From an uncultured Bacteroidales bacterium (GTDB lineage Bacteria; Bacteroidota; Bacteroidia; Bacteroidales; Paludibacteraceae): a DNA stretch of 51,709 nucleotides. Made by a program: the position numbers and the translations under genes. A model generated the notes under the pieces. That model made no database searches, was not told the DNA's origin, and saw only the letters and a list, made by a program, of their open reading frames with translations. Position 1 is the first letter of the stretch, and the number at the start of each line of letters is the position of its first letter. The stretch is from positions 1 to 51,709 of the forward strand of contig CACYHE010000020.1 of NCBI GenBank assembly GCA_902774185.1. The letters are read 5' to 3'. Shown one piece after another: positions 28,579 to 37,837 of the stretch.

Positions 28579-28652
28579 GTAAAAAAGGAAACTTGCGAAT
28601 AAATAAAAGTAAACCTATGTAAGTTAGCTAAGAATATACAAGGATTTGCACA

Positions 28653-28680
28653 AAAAAACGCACCCGAAGATGCGTTTTTT
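28653..28680 (-). terminator. Terminator after the 40-residue peptide gene
   Basis: AAAAAACGCA/TGCGTTTTTT with loop CCCGAAGA; A and T runs on both sides make it bidirectional. The same core recurs at 35816-35843. Confidence 0.85.
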
Positions 28681-28699
28681 CTATAACCGGTAACCGTAA

Positions 28700-28822
28700 T
28701 CACCACTGATCGCTGGGGATGTCGCTATGGACATCCAAGTTTGCCGAGCTGGCTGCCTGCATGAGAGCCATCGAGGCGAATTGTGCTACCTGCACTTCGG
28801 GATTGATATAGTTCTTTTTCAT
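28700..28822 (-). CDS. Short MKK-type peptide, 40 residues
   Basis: Starts MKKNYINPEVQVAQF, then ASMALMQAASSAN and an acidic end DVHSDIPSDQW. The MKK-x-Y-x-x-P start matches the peptides at 26736 and 45994. It lies 88 bases downstream of the split surface protein on the same strand, ahead of a strong terminator, so it probably ends that operon. The spacer between them holds a GC-rich hairpin (GCCCTTCCC/GGGGAGGGGC type). Function unknown. Confidence 0.68.
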   Translation of the reverse strand: MKKNYINPEVQVAQFASMALMQAASSANLDVHSDIPSDQW

Positions 28823-28910
28823 AACGTTCACAAATCAAACGAATTAAACAAATCGTAGTAAGCATCCCTTCGCCCCTCCCCAAAAAAGGGAAGGGCTTAG
28901 GGGGCGGCTT

Positions 28911-31900
28911 TTACTTTACTTTTTGACCCATTGCATTGTACTTCACACCATTCTTGATGATGTAGAGGACGCCGTTCTCGAGGATCTTCTCGGATCCGCC
29001 AAACTTGTCGGATGCATTATCGATGCCGGTTGCCACCTGCTCTTGGTCAAAGACAAAGCGCATACGTTTCGGTGCATTGTTCTGGTTGCCTTCATACTTC
29101 ACATAAGCCTTGTGTGCTTTGAGCGTACCCACATTGATGCGGTAGAATCCAACACCGTACTGAGCCGTTCCTGAGAGCACGTAGCAGTTCTGAGCCGTGA
29201 GACCCGGGATGTCTGTTAACGGAGTTGCCTCGTCCACACCCTCGAGATCGTTATTTGCGGTGATGGTTACCGGTACTGCATTCGTCTTGATCATGCTGTA
29301 ATTGGCAACAGACGATACCAGGATTACTGCGTTGTCCGCCGGGATAACTTGACCTGCCATCGCTATTCTCGTGAGCACGAGGTCACTTCCGCTGAGGTCT
29401 GCTACATATGCAGCCACACCTTCCGGCAGGATGTAATTATTCGCGCTGTCATAGAACGTGCTGTAGAATGTACCGTCGTTCTGCGGGTCATTGTTAGCAA
29501 CAATCGTTTCACCGGTCGGAATATCCTCGTAGTTCGGCATAACCGGCTTGATATAACTATAGGTCGCCAAATCAGCCAAAGCTTGCTCGATCGTTACTTG
29601 AGTGCCGTCTGCATCAACCTGAACTGCAGCCCAATCGTTGAAAATAACCTCACCGCCGATAGCCGGGTTGCTGTTGGCTGTGTTGTTATCAATCAGACCG
29701 CCGGTCATCCAGAAGCCTTGTGCTCCACCGTTGTTATATACACCACCACCGAGGGCTGCTACGTTGCCCGTGATCTCACCGCCGTAGAGGGTCAGAACGC
29801 CGTTGTTCAGTACACCACCACCGTTGCCGGTCGTCTTACCGCCGGTGATCACACCGTTAGCCAATTCACTGTTATCTACGATAGCCAGCGTTCCGTTGTT
29901 CACGATGACACTACCGTTAGCGTCTGCGCTGGTCATACCGCGGTTGATTGTATGACCGTTGAGGTCGAGGACTACGGTCTTGCCTGCCGGAATCTCCAGA
30001 GGAGCATCACCGCCTACGATGTCGTTCGTCAGTTTGATAACGCCACCGTTGTTCAGTGCGTTCTGCAAATCTGCCCAGGTAGCAATCGTACCATCGGTCT
30101 CTTTCTGCAGCTCGATGCCTGCGTTCTCGCTCTCCATAGCCAATATCTCGCCGTTAGCGTTTGTCGTAACATGCAAGGTTTCTTGAGACATACCCGTTTG
30201 AGCTGGCAGGTTAACTACGAGGTCATAGGTAAACGTACCGTCACCATTGTCCGTCTTAGTGGCCGATACAAAGTCGCCAAACGGAATCTCTATCTCATAG
30301 GTTCCGCCCATGAAGGTTGCCTTGAAGGAGTTCGGTTCATCACCTTGAGCGTAACTGATAACGCCGGTCTGGGTTCCGTAACCCGTCCATACATCATCAC
30401 CGAGAGCACTGTGGAGTTCAGCCAAGATTGCAAACATATCCATGTTAGGCATTACCGGCTTGATATAGTCATAAGTAGCCAAACCTGCGATAGCCGTTGC
30501 TGCGCTGACGCCGCCTGCGTTGATCTGTACTACGGCCAGGTTGCTGAAGGTTACATCACCCTTGATAGCCGGATAGCTTGCTGCTTCGTTCTCTGCAATC
30601 AGACCACCCGTCATCCAGAAGCCTACCGTACCATTGTTTGCTACGGTGTTATATACACCGGCACCTTGTGCGGCGTGGTTGCCTGTGATCTTACCACCGT
30701 ACAACGTGAAGGTGCCGTTATTAACGATACCACCACCGTTGCCGCTGTTGTAACCACCCTTGATCTCTGCTCCGCCTACGTTGTCCGTAATAGCGAGCGT
30801 ACCATTATTAATGATCACGCATCCGTCTGCCTGTGCGCTAGTGAGGTGACGATCCAAGCTAAAGCCGTTCAGATCGAGCACTACCGTCTTACCTGCCGGT
30901 ACTACCAATGCACCGTCCAGATTAGTTGCCGTCAGACTCTGGCTCAGTTGCAGTACGCCGCCGTTAGCCATAGCTGCATTCAGATCTGCCCAAGTAGCGA
31001 TAGCACCGCCGACTTTGTTCATCTCGGTCTCGGCCAGTTCACTCTCGATACCCGTGATCTCACCGTTAGCATTCGTCGTCACGTGCAGTACCTCGTGATC
31101 CATACCTGTCTGTGCAGGCAGGTTGACATTCAGATTATACGTGTACGTACCGTCTCCGTTATCTACCTTATCAGCATACGTAAAGTCGCCGAACGGAATC
31201 TCGATCGCATAAGCACCACCCATAAACGTTGCCTTGAAAGAGTTAGGCTCCGTGCCTTGTGCATAGGTGATCACACCTGTTGCTTCACCATAACCTGCCC
31301 AGACGTCGGATATCGTTGATGCTCGGCGGTTCAGGAGTCGAGCCTCCGTTGCCGGTAAAGCGGAACTCGCATAACTGCATACAGTTATCATATTCCGGCT
31401 CATAGACCATGAAGCGGAAGTACTTGTACGTACCTGCCTGATCCAAGGTGAAGGAAAAGTCCGTGAAGTCAGCCACCTGCATGGTGTTGTCATTTTGAAC
31501 ATTCGCAATCGTTGTCCAAGCATCACCGGCATTCAGTTTTGCCTTAATCTTCCATGAATTCGGATTACGACCTTGACCCCACTGTGTATTGTCGTTACCG
31601 GTAGTCAGGATATAACCGGTTACATTGATCGGGTTTGCCGAATTGAAATCCACCCACCAGCAAGATTCAGACTCACCCGATGGAACGGATTTATGCTGTC
31701 CGTCAGCGCACCATTTGGTCCAATCTACCCCTTCATTTCCGGGAGCAAACAAACCATCCACCAATTTGGAATGGTCTTCTCCGCCAAATCCGTCGCAACC
31801 AGCCGTTGCTGTAAAGCCGGCGAAAATCGTAGGATCAGCAGACGGAGTAAGTGCTGCATACGCTGCCTCAGCATCCGTCAGCGTAGCGTAGTTACCCACC

Positions 31901-33801
31901 AAAGCTTGCTGGTCGCCGGTCAGCGCGTTGTAAGCATTACGAGCGGCATCGATAGCAGTTTGGCTGGATGCTGTAACCGGGTCGTCGATAGCATTGATGA
32001 GATTTACTACTGCGAGTACGGCTTCAGCATCGGTCAATTCGCTATAGTTGGTTACATAACCCTTTTGTGTATCGGTCAGCGCGTTGTAAGCCGCACGTGC
32101 ATCTTCGATAGCCGTTTGGTCGGCTGCAGTAATCGGCGAACCGATGGCATTAATCTTATCGATCACTGCATTAGCCACTAATGTATTGTAAGCGGCTTCG
32201 GCTGCGGTCAACGTGCTATAATTACTTACCGCAGCCTTGAGTGCATTAACTGCATCGACATCACAACTGTAATCGGCCAAAGCTTCATAAGCAGCCCGAG
32301 CAGCATCAATCTTATCTTTGCTTGCAGCAGTGTATTCTACAGTGCCGATAGCATTGATGAGGTTCTTGACATTATTTGCCGCAGGGCTATACGTATAAGG
32401 GTTAGTGGAAATAGCACCGGTAGTGCCGTTGATCGTCACGGAGCCGCATACGGCAATGCTGGAATTGCTACCTTTACCGATACATTGATCACTGCCGCTA
32501 CCTTTGGTTGCTTTGAGATATTTGACACCATTCGTGATCGTGATGTTGCCGCATTGCGCCTTCCAGGTGGATTTATTGGTTTGTCCGCAACCAATACCGG
32601 CACCACTTCCGCCACCTGTAGCAGTAATAATACCACCTTGGATAGTGATGTTTCCTACCTTGGAGCGACCACCAGAACCGATTCCGGCACCTAAATTACC
32701 ACCGGTAGCAAAGATCGTACCATCCTTAATAATTATATTTCCACCATCACGGGCACTACTGTTTTGTGGTCCGTATCCACTACCGATAGCAGCTGCGCCT
32801 CCATTCGTTGCTGCGTAAAGCGTACCGGTACCTTGGATAGTGATCGTCTTGCCCGGTCTTACATAAACACCAGGGTTACCATCGAGGAAGCCTCTGATCT
32901 TATTTGTGGTACATTCTGCCAAGATAATGGTTGCATTATCACACGTGATACCGGCATGATTACCACCGGTCCATGTTTTATTCCAGTTGATATCGACATT
33001 ACTCAACGTAATCGTTGCATTATCTGCCACAGTAAGAACGACATTGTTCTGCAACGTACCGGTCAGCGTTGCGCCATTCGGAATAACATAATCGCTGGTG
33101 ATCGTTGACAGATCCACTGTCACTTCTATTACCTTCCACTGAGCGTAAAGCGTTGCTCCGGCATTCGCGGAATAGGTAGCACCCTTGGCATAGCTGGTAC
33201 CACTGCCGTTTTGTTCGGTGTTCCAACCGATAAAGGTATAGCCGTCACGTGTCGGAACGGTGCTGCTTAACGTTTTGTTTATACCGTAGCACTTATAGTC
33301 TGCTGCGGGAGCACCATTACCACCATTGGCGTTATACGTAATGGAGTATGGAGCGGGCACCGTAAGTGTTGCAGTGGTAGGCATGCCATTAAGATACGAG
33401 TGTCGCATAAGAGGATTACCATCATTTCCTACTGCATCAAGTGCATACGCTCTAATGCGATACGTACCGGCACCACTCGCTTCCATAATGTTAATGTAGC
33501 GGTCAATCTTGTGATAACCGGTGTATTGCGGGTTGACACCATCCTCGCGCCATACATCCGTAGTACCGAGGTTGTAACCATGTTGATTGATGTACGAGCT
33601 ACCGCCATTGGGCTGGTCAACATACACATGGATAGGGAGTGAGGTACTCAAAGCATCCGGATCGTTTGCCCATCCTACGAGATGTATAGATCCGGGATGA
33701 GCCGTACAGACATCGACATAGCCTATAGGCTGGCCCGTTGCCCACATATTTGTGGCGAATAGTATCGCCGCAAATAATGCAAATAGTTTTAGTTTTTTCA
33801 T
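28911..33801 (-). pseudogene. Large modular surface protein split by a frameshift
   Basis: Two overlapping open frames read as one protein of about 1630 codons once one extra base near 31300-31318 is removed. Order: signal peptide MKKLKLFALFAAILFATNMWA; a Listeria-Bacteroides repeat (about 152-225, DGYTFIGWNTEQNGSG); a glycine-rich beta-helix (about 267-453, AAIGSGYG, GAGIGSGG); three FIVAR-like helical repeats (about 480-650, AARAAYEAL, DARAAYNALT, AARNAYNALTG); an F5/8-type C discoidin-like domain (about 660-818); then, after the shift, two beta-helix units 912 bases apart and the tail YIIKNGVKYNAMGQKVK. In the shifted frame the discoidin region translates to nonsense, which confirms the break. 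It follows the small AraC gene by 28 bases. Broken gene, phase-off state or sequence error. Confidence 0.85.
29480..31310 (-). repeat. Two tandem 912-base beta-helix units
   Basis: DVWAGYG (from 31308) and DVWTGYG (from 30396) start homologous units offset by 912 bases (304 codons), each with GDGT(Y/F)TY, ATWADL, VVLDLNG, GNGGG(I/V), GFWMTGGLI and YIKPVMPN. Nucleotide similarity is visible but imperfect, so the duplication is not recent. Confidence 0.8.
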
Positions 33802-33829
33802 AATGTTTGATTTTTGTTAAACAATATGG

Positions 33830-34306
33830 TTAATTAGTTTTGTTAGTCATTTGTCGATATTGCTCAGGGGTTTGCCCCATCGTGCGAAAGAATAATTTCT
33901 GAAATGCAGGTATCGATGCTATACCGACACCCGTGCCAATCTCTTCTATACTCCTATCGGGTTGTTCGCGTAACATCCGGCATGCAGCCTGGATACGTCT
34001 GTCCTCCAAATACTCGGTAACGGTTCGGCTATATGCATTATTGATGGTATGTATCAGACGCCGCTCCGAGATACCAAGTTCGTCAGCCAGTTCAGCGACA
34101 GATATATCCGTCTTGCTATACAGTTTGCGCGCCGCCACCTCATTGTCTATCCATGAACTCAATTCGTAGGGAGGGATATCCCGCGCTGTGATGCGCCTTT
34201 TGGAGGGGGTTGATGCGTTTTTCCGCTTGTCGCGGAGATACATACCGAACGATACGCTAAAGCCGATAACAACCAAGGCTCCCAAGATGATGAAAAGATA
34301 CGTCAT
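33830..34306 (-). CDS. Single-helix membrane-anchored AraC-family regulator
   Basis: 158 residues: one N-terminal membrane helix (about 1-22, MTYLFIILGALVVIGFSVSF), a short basic linker, and a C-terminal AraC/XylS double helix-turn-helix (ISVAELADELGISERRL, then SIEEIGTGVGIASIPAFQKLF). No ligand domain. The 28-base gap to the surface-protein gene and shared strand indicate one operon, so it may control that gene. An AraC protein tethered by one helix is unusual; some resemble the output end of hybrid two-component systems, but no sensor is present. Confidence 0.82.
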   Translation of the reverse strand: MTYLFIILGALVVIGFSVSFGMYLRDKRKNASTPSKRRITARDIPPYELSSWIDNEVAARKLYSKTDISVAELADELGISERRLIHTINNAYSRTVTEYLEDRRIQAACRMLREQPDRSIEEIGTGVGIASIPAFQKLFFRTMGQTPEQYRQMTNKTN

Positions 34307-34331
34307 TGTTTACTATCACTAAAAACGGTTG

Positions 34332-34339
34332 CAAAATTA
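34332..34339 (-). promoter_or_regulatory. Possible -7 element for the small AraC gene
   Basis: TAATTTTG on the minus strand, 26 bases before the ATG; the expected -33 position falls inside the adjacent terminator and is only a partial match (ATTTCG). Confidence 0.4.
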
Positions 34340-34350
34340 TAAAAAAGAAA

Positions 34351-34373
34351 GCACGTACGAAATACGCACGTGC
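34351..34373 (-). terminator. Terminator after the 402-residue AraC regulator
   Basis: GCACGT/ACGTGC inverted repeat with flanking near-pairs, followed on the minus strand by a T-rich stretch. Confidence 0.65.
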
Positions 34374-34424
34374 ATTTTTTTACAAAGTGTTTCCTAAAAG
34401 CGCAAAATATTTACAAAATGTTAC

Positions 34425-35633
34425 CTAAATGGCTTTGCTTTGGGTACTAATCCATTCGCTGGGTATTTGACCGGTCTCACGAAGGAACGTACGCGAGAAA
34501 ACCTGGCGGGATGAGAAACCGCAACGTTTCGCGACATCCTGGATTTTGAGTTCGGGTTGCTCGGTCAGAAGGCGCTTCGCTTGTTCGATACGCAGGCCGT
34601 TAACCCATTGGTAGAACGTGCAACCGTATTCTTTGTTGATGAATTGGCTCAGATAAGAGCGGTTAAGCGGCAGCACCTGACGCAGGTCCATTAACTGGAA
34701 ATCCGGATTGAGATACGGTTTCTCCTTTTCGAGCCAAGCCTCCAAGGTAGCACGATACGTTTCACTGACCGGATTCATCTCCTCGTCCTTGATACAATGC
34801 ACATCGTCTCCGGGTATATCGTTGGTATCTTGTACCGTCTCTTTCTGTACTTTCTCCCACGGATCGGGGCGGAACAACACGCGCTCAGTAGTGTACGCGA
34901 ACATAAGGAGGAACATCCACTGCTGGGTGAACATCCGGTTCGGGACGTACCAGAAAACGATGAAATAGAACGACAACCCAACGATAGACAACATAATCAG
35001 ATAGCGCACGATCCATTGGGTATCAATATCCTCCATCGAGGAGAAATTGTCCTCGCACCATTGACGGTACTTACGGATATGCCGGCAGACCAGAAAGAAA
35101 ATAATAACCGGGTAAATCATGATGAAATACAGCAGATTCGCCGGTACGAAATAATCGACCACCCCCAGCACGATCGTCGGGAGCAGCAACAGCACGGCAC
35201 GCTTCCAGTTGAGCCACCCCGGGCGCAACACCTGAGTGGGATAGACAAAGAGCAAGAATGCCAGCAAATTACCTAAGGTCACCGAGGCATTATACAGCGG
35301 ATCAGACGGCATACCGCCTATCGCCTTAATACCCAGCAGATACCGCAATCCACACGTTAGTACATCCACACATCCCCATACAAGCAGCACTCCCGCCCAC
35401 GACCGGCGTATGACGTTTTGTTCCTTATGCGACAACAAAAGGAAAGCGCCGAAGAAACAGACAGCAACCGCAGCAATATACTCTACCGGATTGATGTAGT
35501 TCTCAAATACCCAATCCGGAATGAACGTACCCAGCCAATAGCTGAGCCCCGTCAGCACCAACAGCACCGAGCCGAAAAGAACTTCCAATTGGTAATCAGA
35601 CCACAGACGACGAATATTGCCATTTTGCATCAT
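34425..35633 (-). CDS. Multi-helix membrane AraC-family regulator
   Basis: 402 residues. The N-terminal half has about seven hydrophobic segments (up to about residue 250), then an acidic linker and an AraC-type DNA-binding domain (LMDLRQVLPLNRSYLSQFI, RIEQAKRLL, IQDVAKRCGFSSRQVFSRTF). It resembles the regulator at 49596 in both halves (KPYLNPxFxLxDLRQ(V/I)LPLNR is shared). A polytopic membrane domain fused to a transcription factor suggests sensing within or across the inner membrane; the signal is unknown. It has its own promoter and terminator. Confidence 0.88.
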   Translation of the reverse strand: MMQNGNIRRLWSDYQLEVLFGSVLLVLTGLSYWLGTFIPDWVFENYINPVEYIAAVAVCFFGAFLLLSHKEQNVIRRSWAGVLLVWGCVDVLTCGLRYLLGIKAIGGMPSDPLYNASVTLGNLLAFLLFVYPTQVLRPGWLNWKRAVLLLLPTIVLGVVDYFVPANLLYFIMIYPVIIFFLVCRHIRKYRQWCEDNFSSMEDIDTQWIVRYLIMLSIVGLSFYFIVFWYVPNRMFTQQWMFLLMFAYTTERVLFRPDPWEKVQKETVQDTNDIPGDDVHCIKDEEMNPVSETYRATLEAWLEKEKPYLNPDFQLMDLRQVLPLNRSYLSQFINKEYGCTFYQWVNGLRIEQAKRLLTEQPELKIQDVAKRCGFSSRQVFSRTFLRETGQIPSEWISTQSKAI

Positions 35634-35670
35634 TATCTATCCTTAATTTCCCAACCATACATAAAACATG

Positions 35671-35702
35671 CAAAATTACAAAAAATTCTTCATCTACGCA
35701 AC
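35671..35702 (-). promoter_or_regulatory. Promoter of the 402-residue AraC gene
   Basis: GTTG (35699-35702), 20 bases, TAATTTTG (35671-35678) on the minus strand. Confidence 0.6.
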
Positions 35703-35815
35703 ATGCGCGCGCAGATTTTTACGCAGAGTATCTTTTTTAGGTCTTTTTTTTACGTATGATTACATTATTTTTACGAATCGGATCCTATTGACTGTCAATT
35801 TCTCCACATAAATAT

Positions 35816-35843
35816 AAAAAACGCACCCGAAGATGCGATTTTT
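35816..35843 (-). terminator. Terminator after the DUF1016 gene
   Basis: AAAAAACGCA/TGCGATTTTT with loop CCCGAAGA. Apart from one base it duplicates the hairpin at 28653-28680. Confidence 0.75.
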
Positions 35844-36048
35844 AGCTTTCAGCATTCAGCCGTCAGCATTCAGAGGGAGCGCAAACACCTGCAAAGGGTA
35901 CAACCAATCCGTTACATCGGTTTGCAGAAAGTCCTCAAAACCGTATTACAAATTTCTTATCTCATTTCACTCGAACGATTATTGTGAACGATTTATTCAA
36001 ATCTTTATTACAATTTTCTCAAATCCGCTGAAAAGGTACGGTTGAGAA
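35844..36048. other. Non-coding spacer with heptad repeat
   Basis: Together with 35634-35843 this makes a 415-base gene-free stretch. It holds a heptad block (AGCATTC-type units, 35850-35872) and scattered TTTGCA-like fragments, but I see no gene or RNA in it. Confidence 0.5.
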
Positions 36049-37203
36049 TCAGCTTAGGTCTGTATCTTGCATGAGTTCATTAAGTCCATTTGTGTTAGGC
36101 AAAATACGGTTGTACACATCGGGTGCATCCTCTCCCAAACGGAATGTAGCCACACCCATTGGTTTGTTATAATCGCGTATAGCTAACTCGACAACCGTTC
36201 TATCCATTTCACGACACAGGATTAATCCGACAGATGGATTCTCATGAGGTTTCCGTACTTGCTCGTCCAAGACAGACAAATAGAAACTGAGTTGTCCAAG
36301 ATGGGCCGGTTTGAAACGGCAATCCTTCAATTCGACAGCCACCAGACAATTCAATTGACGATTAAAGAATAACAAGTCGATGAATTTTTCTTCACCTCCT
36401 ATCACCATACGATAGTATGGTTGAATGAATATAAAATCATTACCGAAGCGTAAGATGAAGTCACGGATATTCTCAACAATTTTAGAAGTTAAAACGGGTT
36501 CATTACGTTCTTCTTCATTCTCATAGAGATCTTCTGCATTGATAAAATTGAGCAGATAATTCTCCTTAAACGCTTTGAGTGTTCTTATCGCCAAGCGTGT
36601 GTCAGAAATCGTTTCTGTGAAATTAGAGGGAAGAGAACCTCGATTCTTGTACAAGTCCTGTTTGATAAAATCCTCTAAGGCATATTTGTTCCATGCCCGG
36701 GAAGCACACATATGGATATAGAAAGCACGCTCTTCCAAGTCTTTTACTTTACGTAAGATGATGACATGATGCGTGAATGGAACACGGAGAAAATCAGTCC
36801 AATTCAATTCGTCACCCAGCGGTTGACGAATTTGAACAAGCAGTTCCGTTTCGTCAATAGGCAATTCGTCAACTGACGGTTGACGATTTACATATTCGCT
36901 CCATTCTTCGTAGAATGTACGCATGTTCTTAAGGCTCGTTTCTCCAAAACCGGTAAGACCGGGCATCTCTTTCTGTAACTGGTCACTGATTGTCTTCAGC
37001 GCCCCTGTGCCCCAGAAATGATGACGCGTATTCTCGGAAATATACTGTCCTATACCATAGTACAAAGAAAGTACCTCATTATTGACATGCTGCAACGAAC
37101 GAGCTTGGCTACGTTGAATGGCTCCTTTAATAACCTGAACGGCTTGCTGCAAATCGGTCGTTAGAATCATATTTGTTGCCTGATGCTTCTGAATCTCTGA
37201 CAT
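36049..37203 (-). CDS. DUF1016 (YhcG-type) PD-(D/E)XK nuclease-domain protein
   Basis: 384 residues from ATG 37203. An N-terminal DUF1016 helical domain (ALSLYYGIGQYIS-like VLSLYYGIGQYIS, SRAWNKYALEDFI) is followed by a C-terminal PD-(D/E)XK-type core (KFIDLLFFNRQLNCLVAVELK). The family is widespread on accessory islands and linked with nucleic-acid cleavage or defence, but its role is not settled. A short internal duplication, RQPSVDEL and RQPLGDEL, is encoded by a 24-base near-repeat around 36820-36885. The predicted promoter start near 37222 excludes the longer upstream start at 37272. Confidence 0.85.
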   Translation of the reverse strand: MSEIQKHQATNMILTTDLQQAVQVIKGAIQRSQARSLQHVNNEVLSLYYGIGQYISENTRHHFWGTGALKTISDQLQKEMPGLTGFGETSLKNMRTFYEEWSEYVNRQPSVDELPIDETELLVQIRQPLGDELNWTDFLRVPFTHHVIILRKVKDLEERAFYIHMCASRAWNKYALEDFIKQDLYKNRGSLPSNFTETISDTRLAIRTLKAFKENYLLNFINAEDLYENEEERNEPVLTSKIVENIRDFILRFGNDFIFIQPYYRMVIGGEEKFIDLLFFNRQLNCLVAVELKDCRFKPAHLGQLSFYLSVLDEQVRKPHENPSVGLILCREMDRTVVELAIRDYNKPMGVATFRLGEDAPDVYNRILPNTNGLNELMQDTDLS

Positions 37204-37228
37204 GGTCACATATTTTAAAATCCCGCCA

Positions 37229-37260
37229 CAAAGGTACAGCTTTTTTTTGAAATACGCAAG
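37229..37260 (-). promoter_or_regulatory. DUF1016 promoter
   Basis: CTTG (37257-37260), 20 bases, TACCTTTG (37229-37236). Confidence 0.75.
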
Positions 37261-37270
37261 GATTTGGCAC

Positions 37271-37297
37271 AAAAAAAGCGCCGAAGCGCTCTTTTTC
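37271..37297 (-). terminator. Terminator after the 112-residue gene
   Basis: AGCGC/GCGCT with loop CGAA, flanked by A7 and T5, starting at the stop codon of the upstream gene. Confidence 0.8.
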
Positions 37298-37635
37298 TAT
37301 TGTTCGTTGAGGAGGGTGACACGGACGAAGGCGGGGAACTGTTTGTAGGGTTCGGGGTCAGCGAGTTGTGCTCGCCAACGGTGGTAGAGTTCCAGGAAAG
37401 CCTGTTTCCAGTTGCCGCGTTGCTTGGTTTCTCCGGCTGTGAGCGGATGTTTGTCATAGTCCCGTCTGTTCTGGATGAAGATTTCGTTGGGTCCGGTACC
37501 ACACACCTCTCCTGTGAGAGGGTCATGGAAATGTTTTTTCTTGGTGACCGTGATTTGGTGCACACCTTGTTCGGTGGTTTTCTTGAGGGCTCCGGTTATT
37601 TCTTTGAGCCCGAGTTGCGTAGTACAATGAGCCAT
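37297..37635 (-). CDS. Hypothetical protein, 112 residues
   Basis: I do not recognise a family. It is basic, without a signal peptide or membrane segment, with HDPLTGEVCGTGPNEIFI in the middle and a Trp-rich WKQAFLELYHRW helix near residue 75-90. It lies 202 bases downstream of the DUF3987 gene on the same strand and is followed at once by a terminator. The DUF3987 genes of Bacteroidales often have a small HU-like DNA-binding partner; this could fill that place but the sequence does not show it. Confidence 0.6.
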   Translation of the reverse strand: MAHCTTQLGLKEITGALKKTTEQGVHQITVTKKKHFHDPLTGEVCGTGPNEIFIQNRRDYDKHPLTAGETKQRGNWKQAFLELYHRWRAQLADPEPYKQFPAFVRVTLLNEQ

Positions 37636-37637
37636 GA

Positions 37638-37672
37638 TTTATAATGTTTAATGTTTAATGTTTAATGTTTAA
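37638..37672 (-). repeat. Heptad repeat (AATGTTT) upstream of the 112-residue gene
   Basis: Four exact AATGTTT units plus a degenerate fifth, just before the ATG. Further upstream (to 37837) are two or three AAGGAATATAT copies and a CGGCATCT/AGATGCCG hairpin. Confidence 0.9.
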
Positions 37673-37837
37673 CGATGTTTATAAGGAGGGAAGACCCCCG
37701 ATAGTCATTAAGGAATATATAAGGAATATATAAGGAATCACTAAAGATTTTAGGAACGGCATCTCCCAGATGCCGACAATTGACGAAAGAAAAATTTGCA
37801 CTGAGAAAAGTGAGAAATCTGAGAATTCTCACAATTC

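Noticed and set aside
31319-31532. First about 70 codons of the downstream half of the surface protein at 28911-33801
   Set aside because: They are an out-of-frame reading of the discoidin-like domain.
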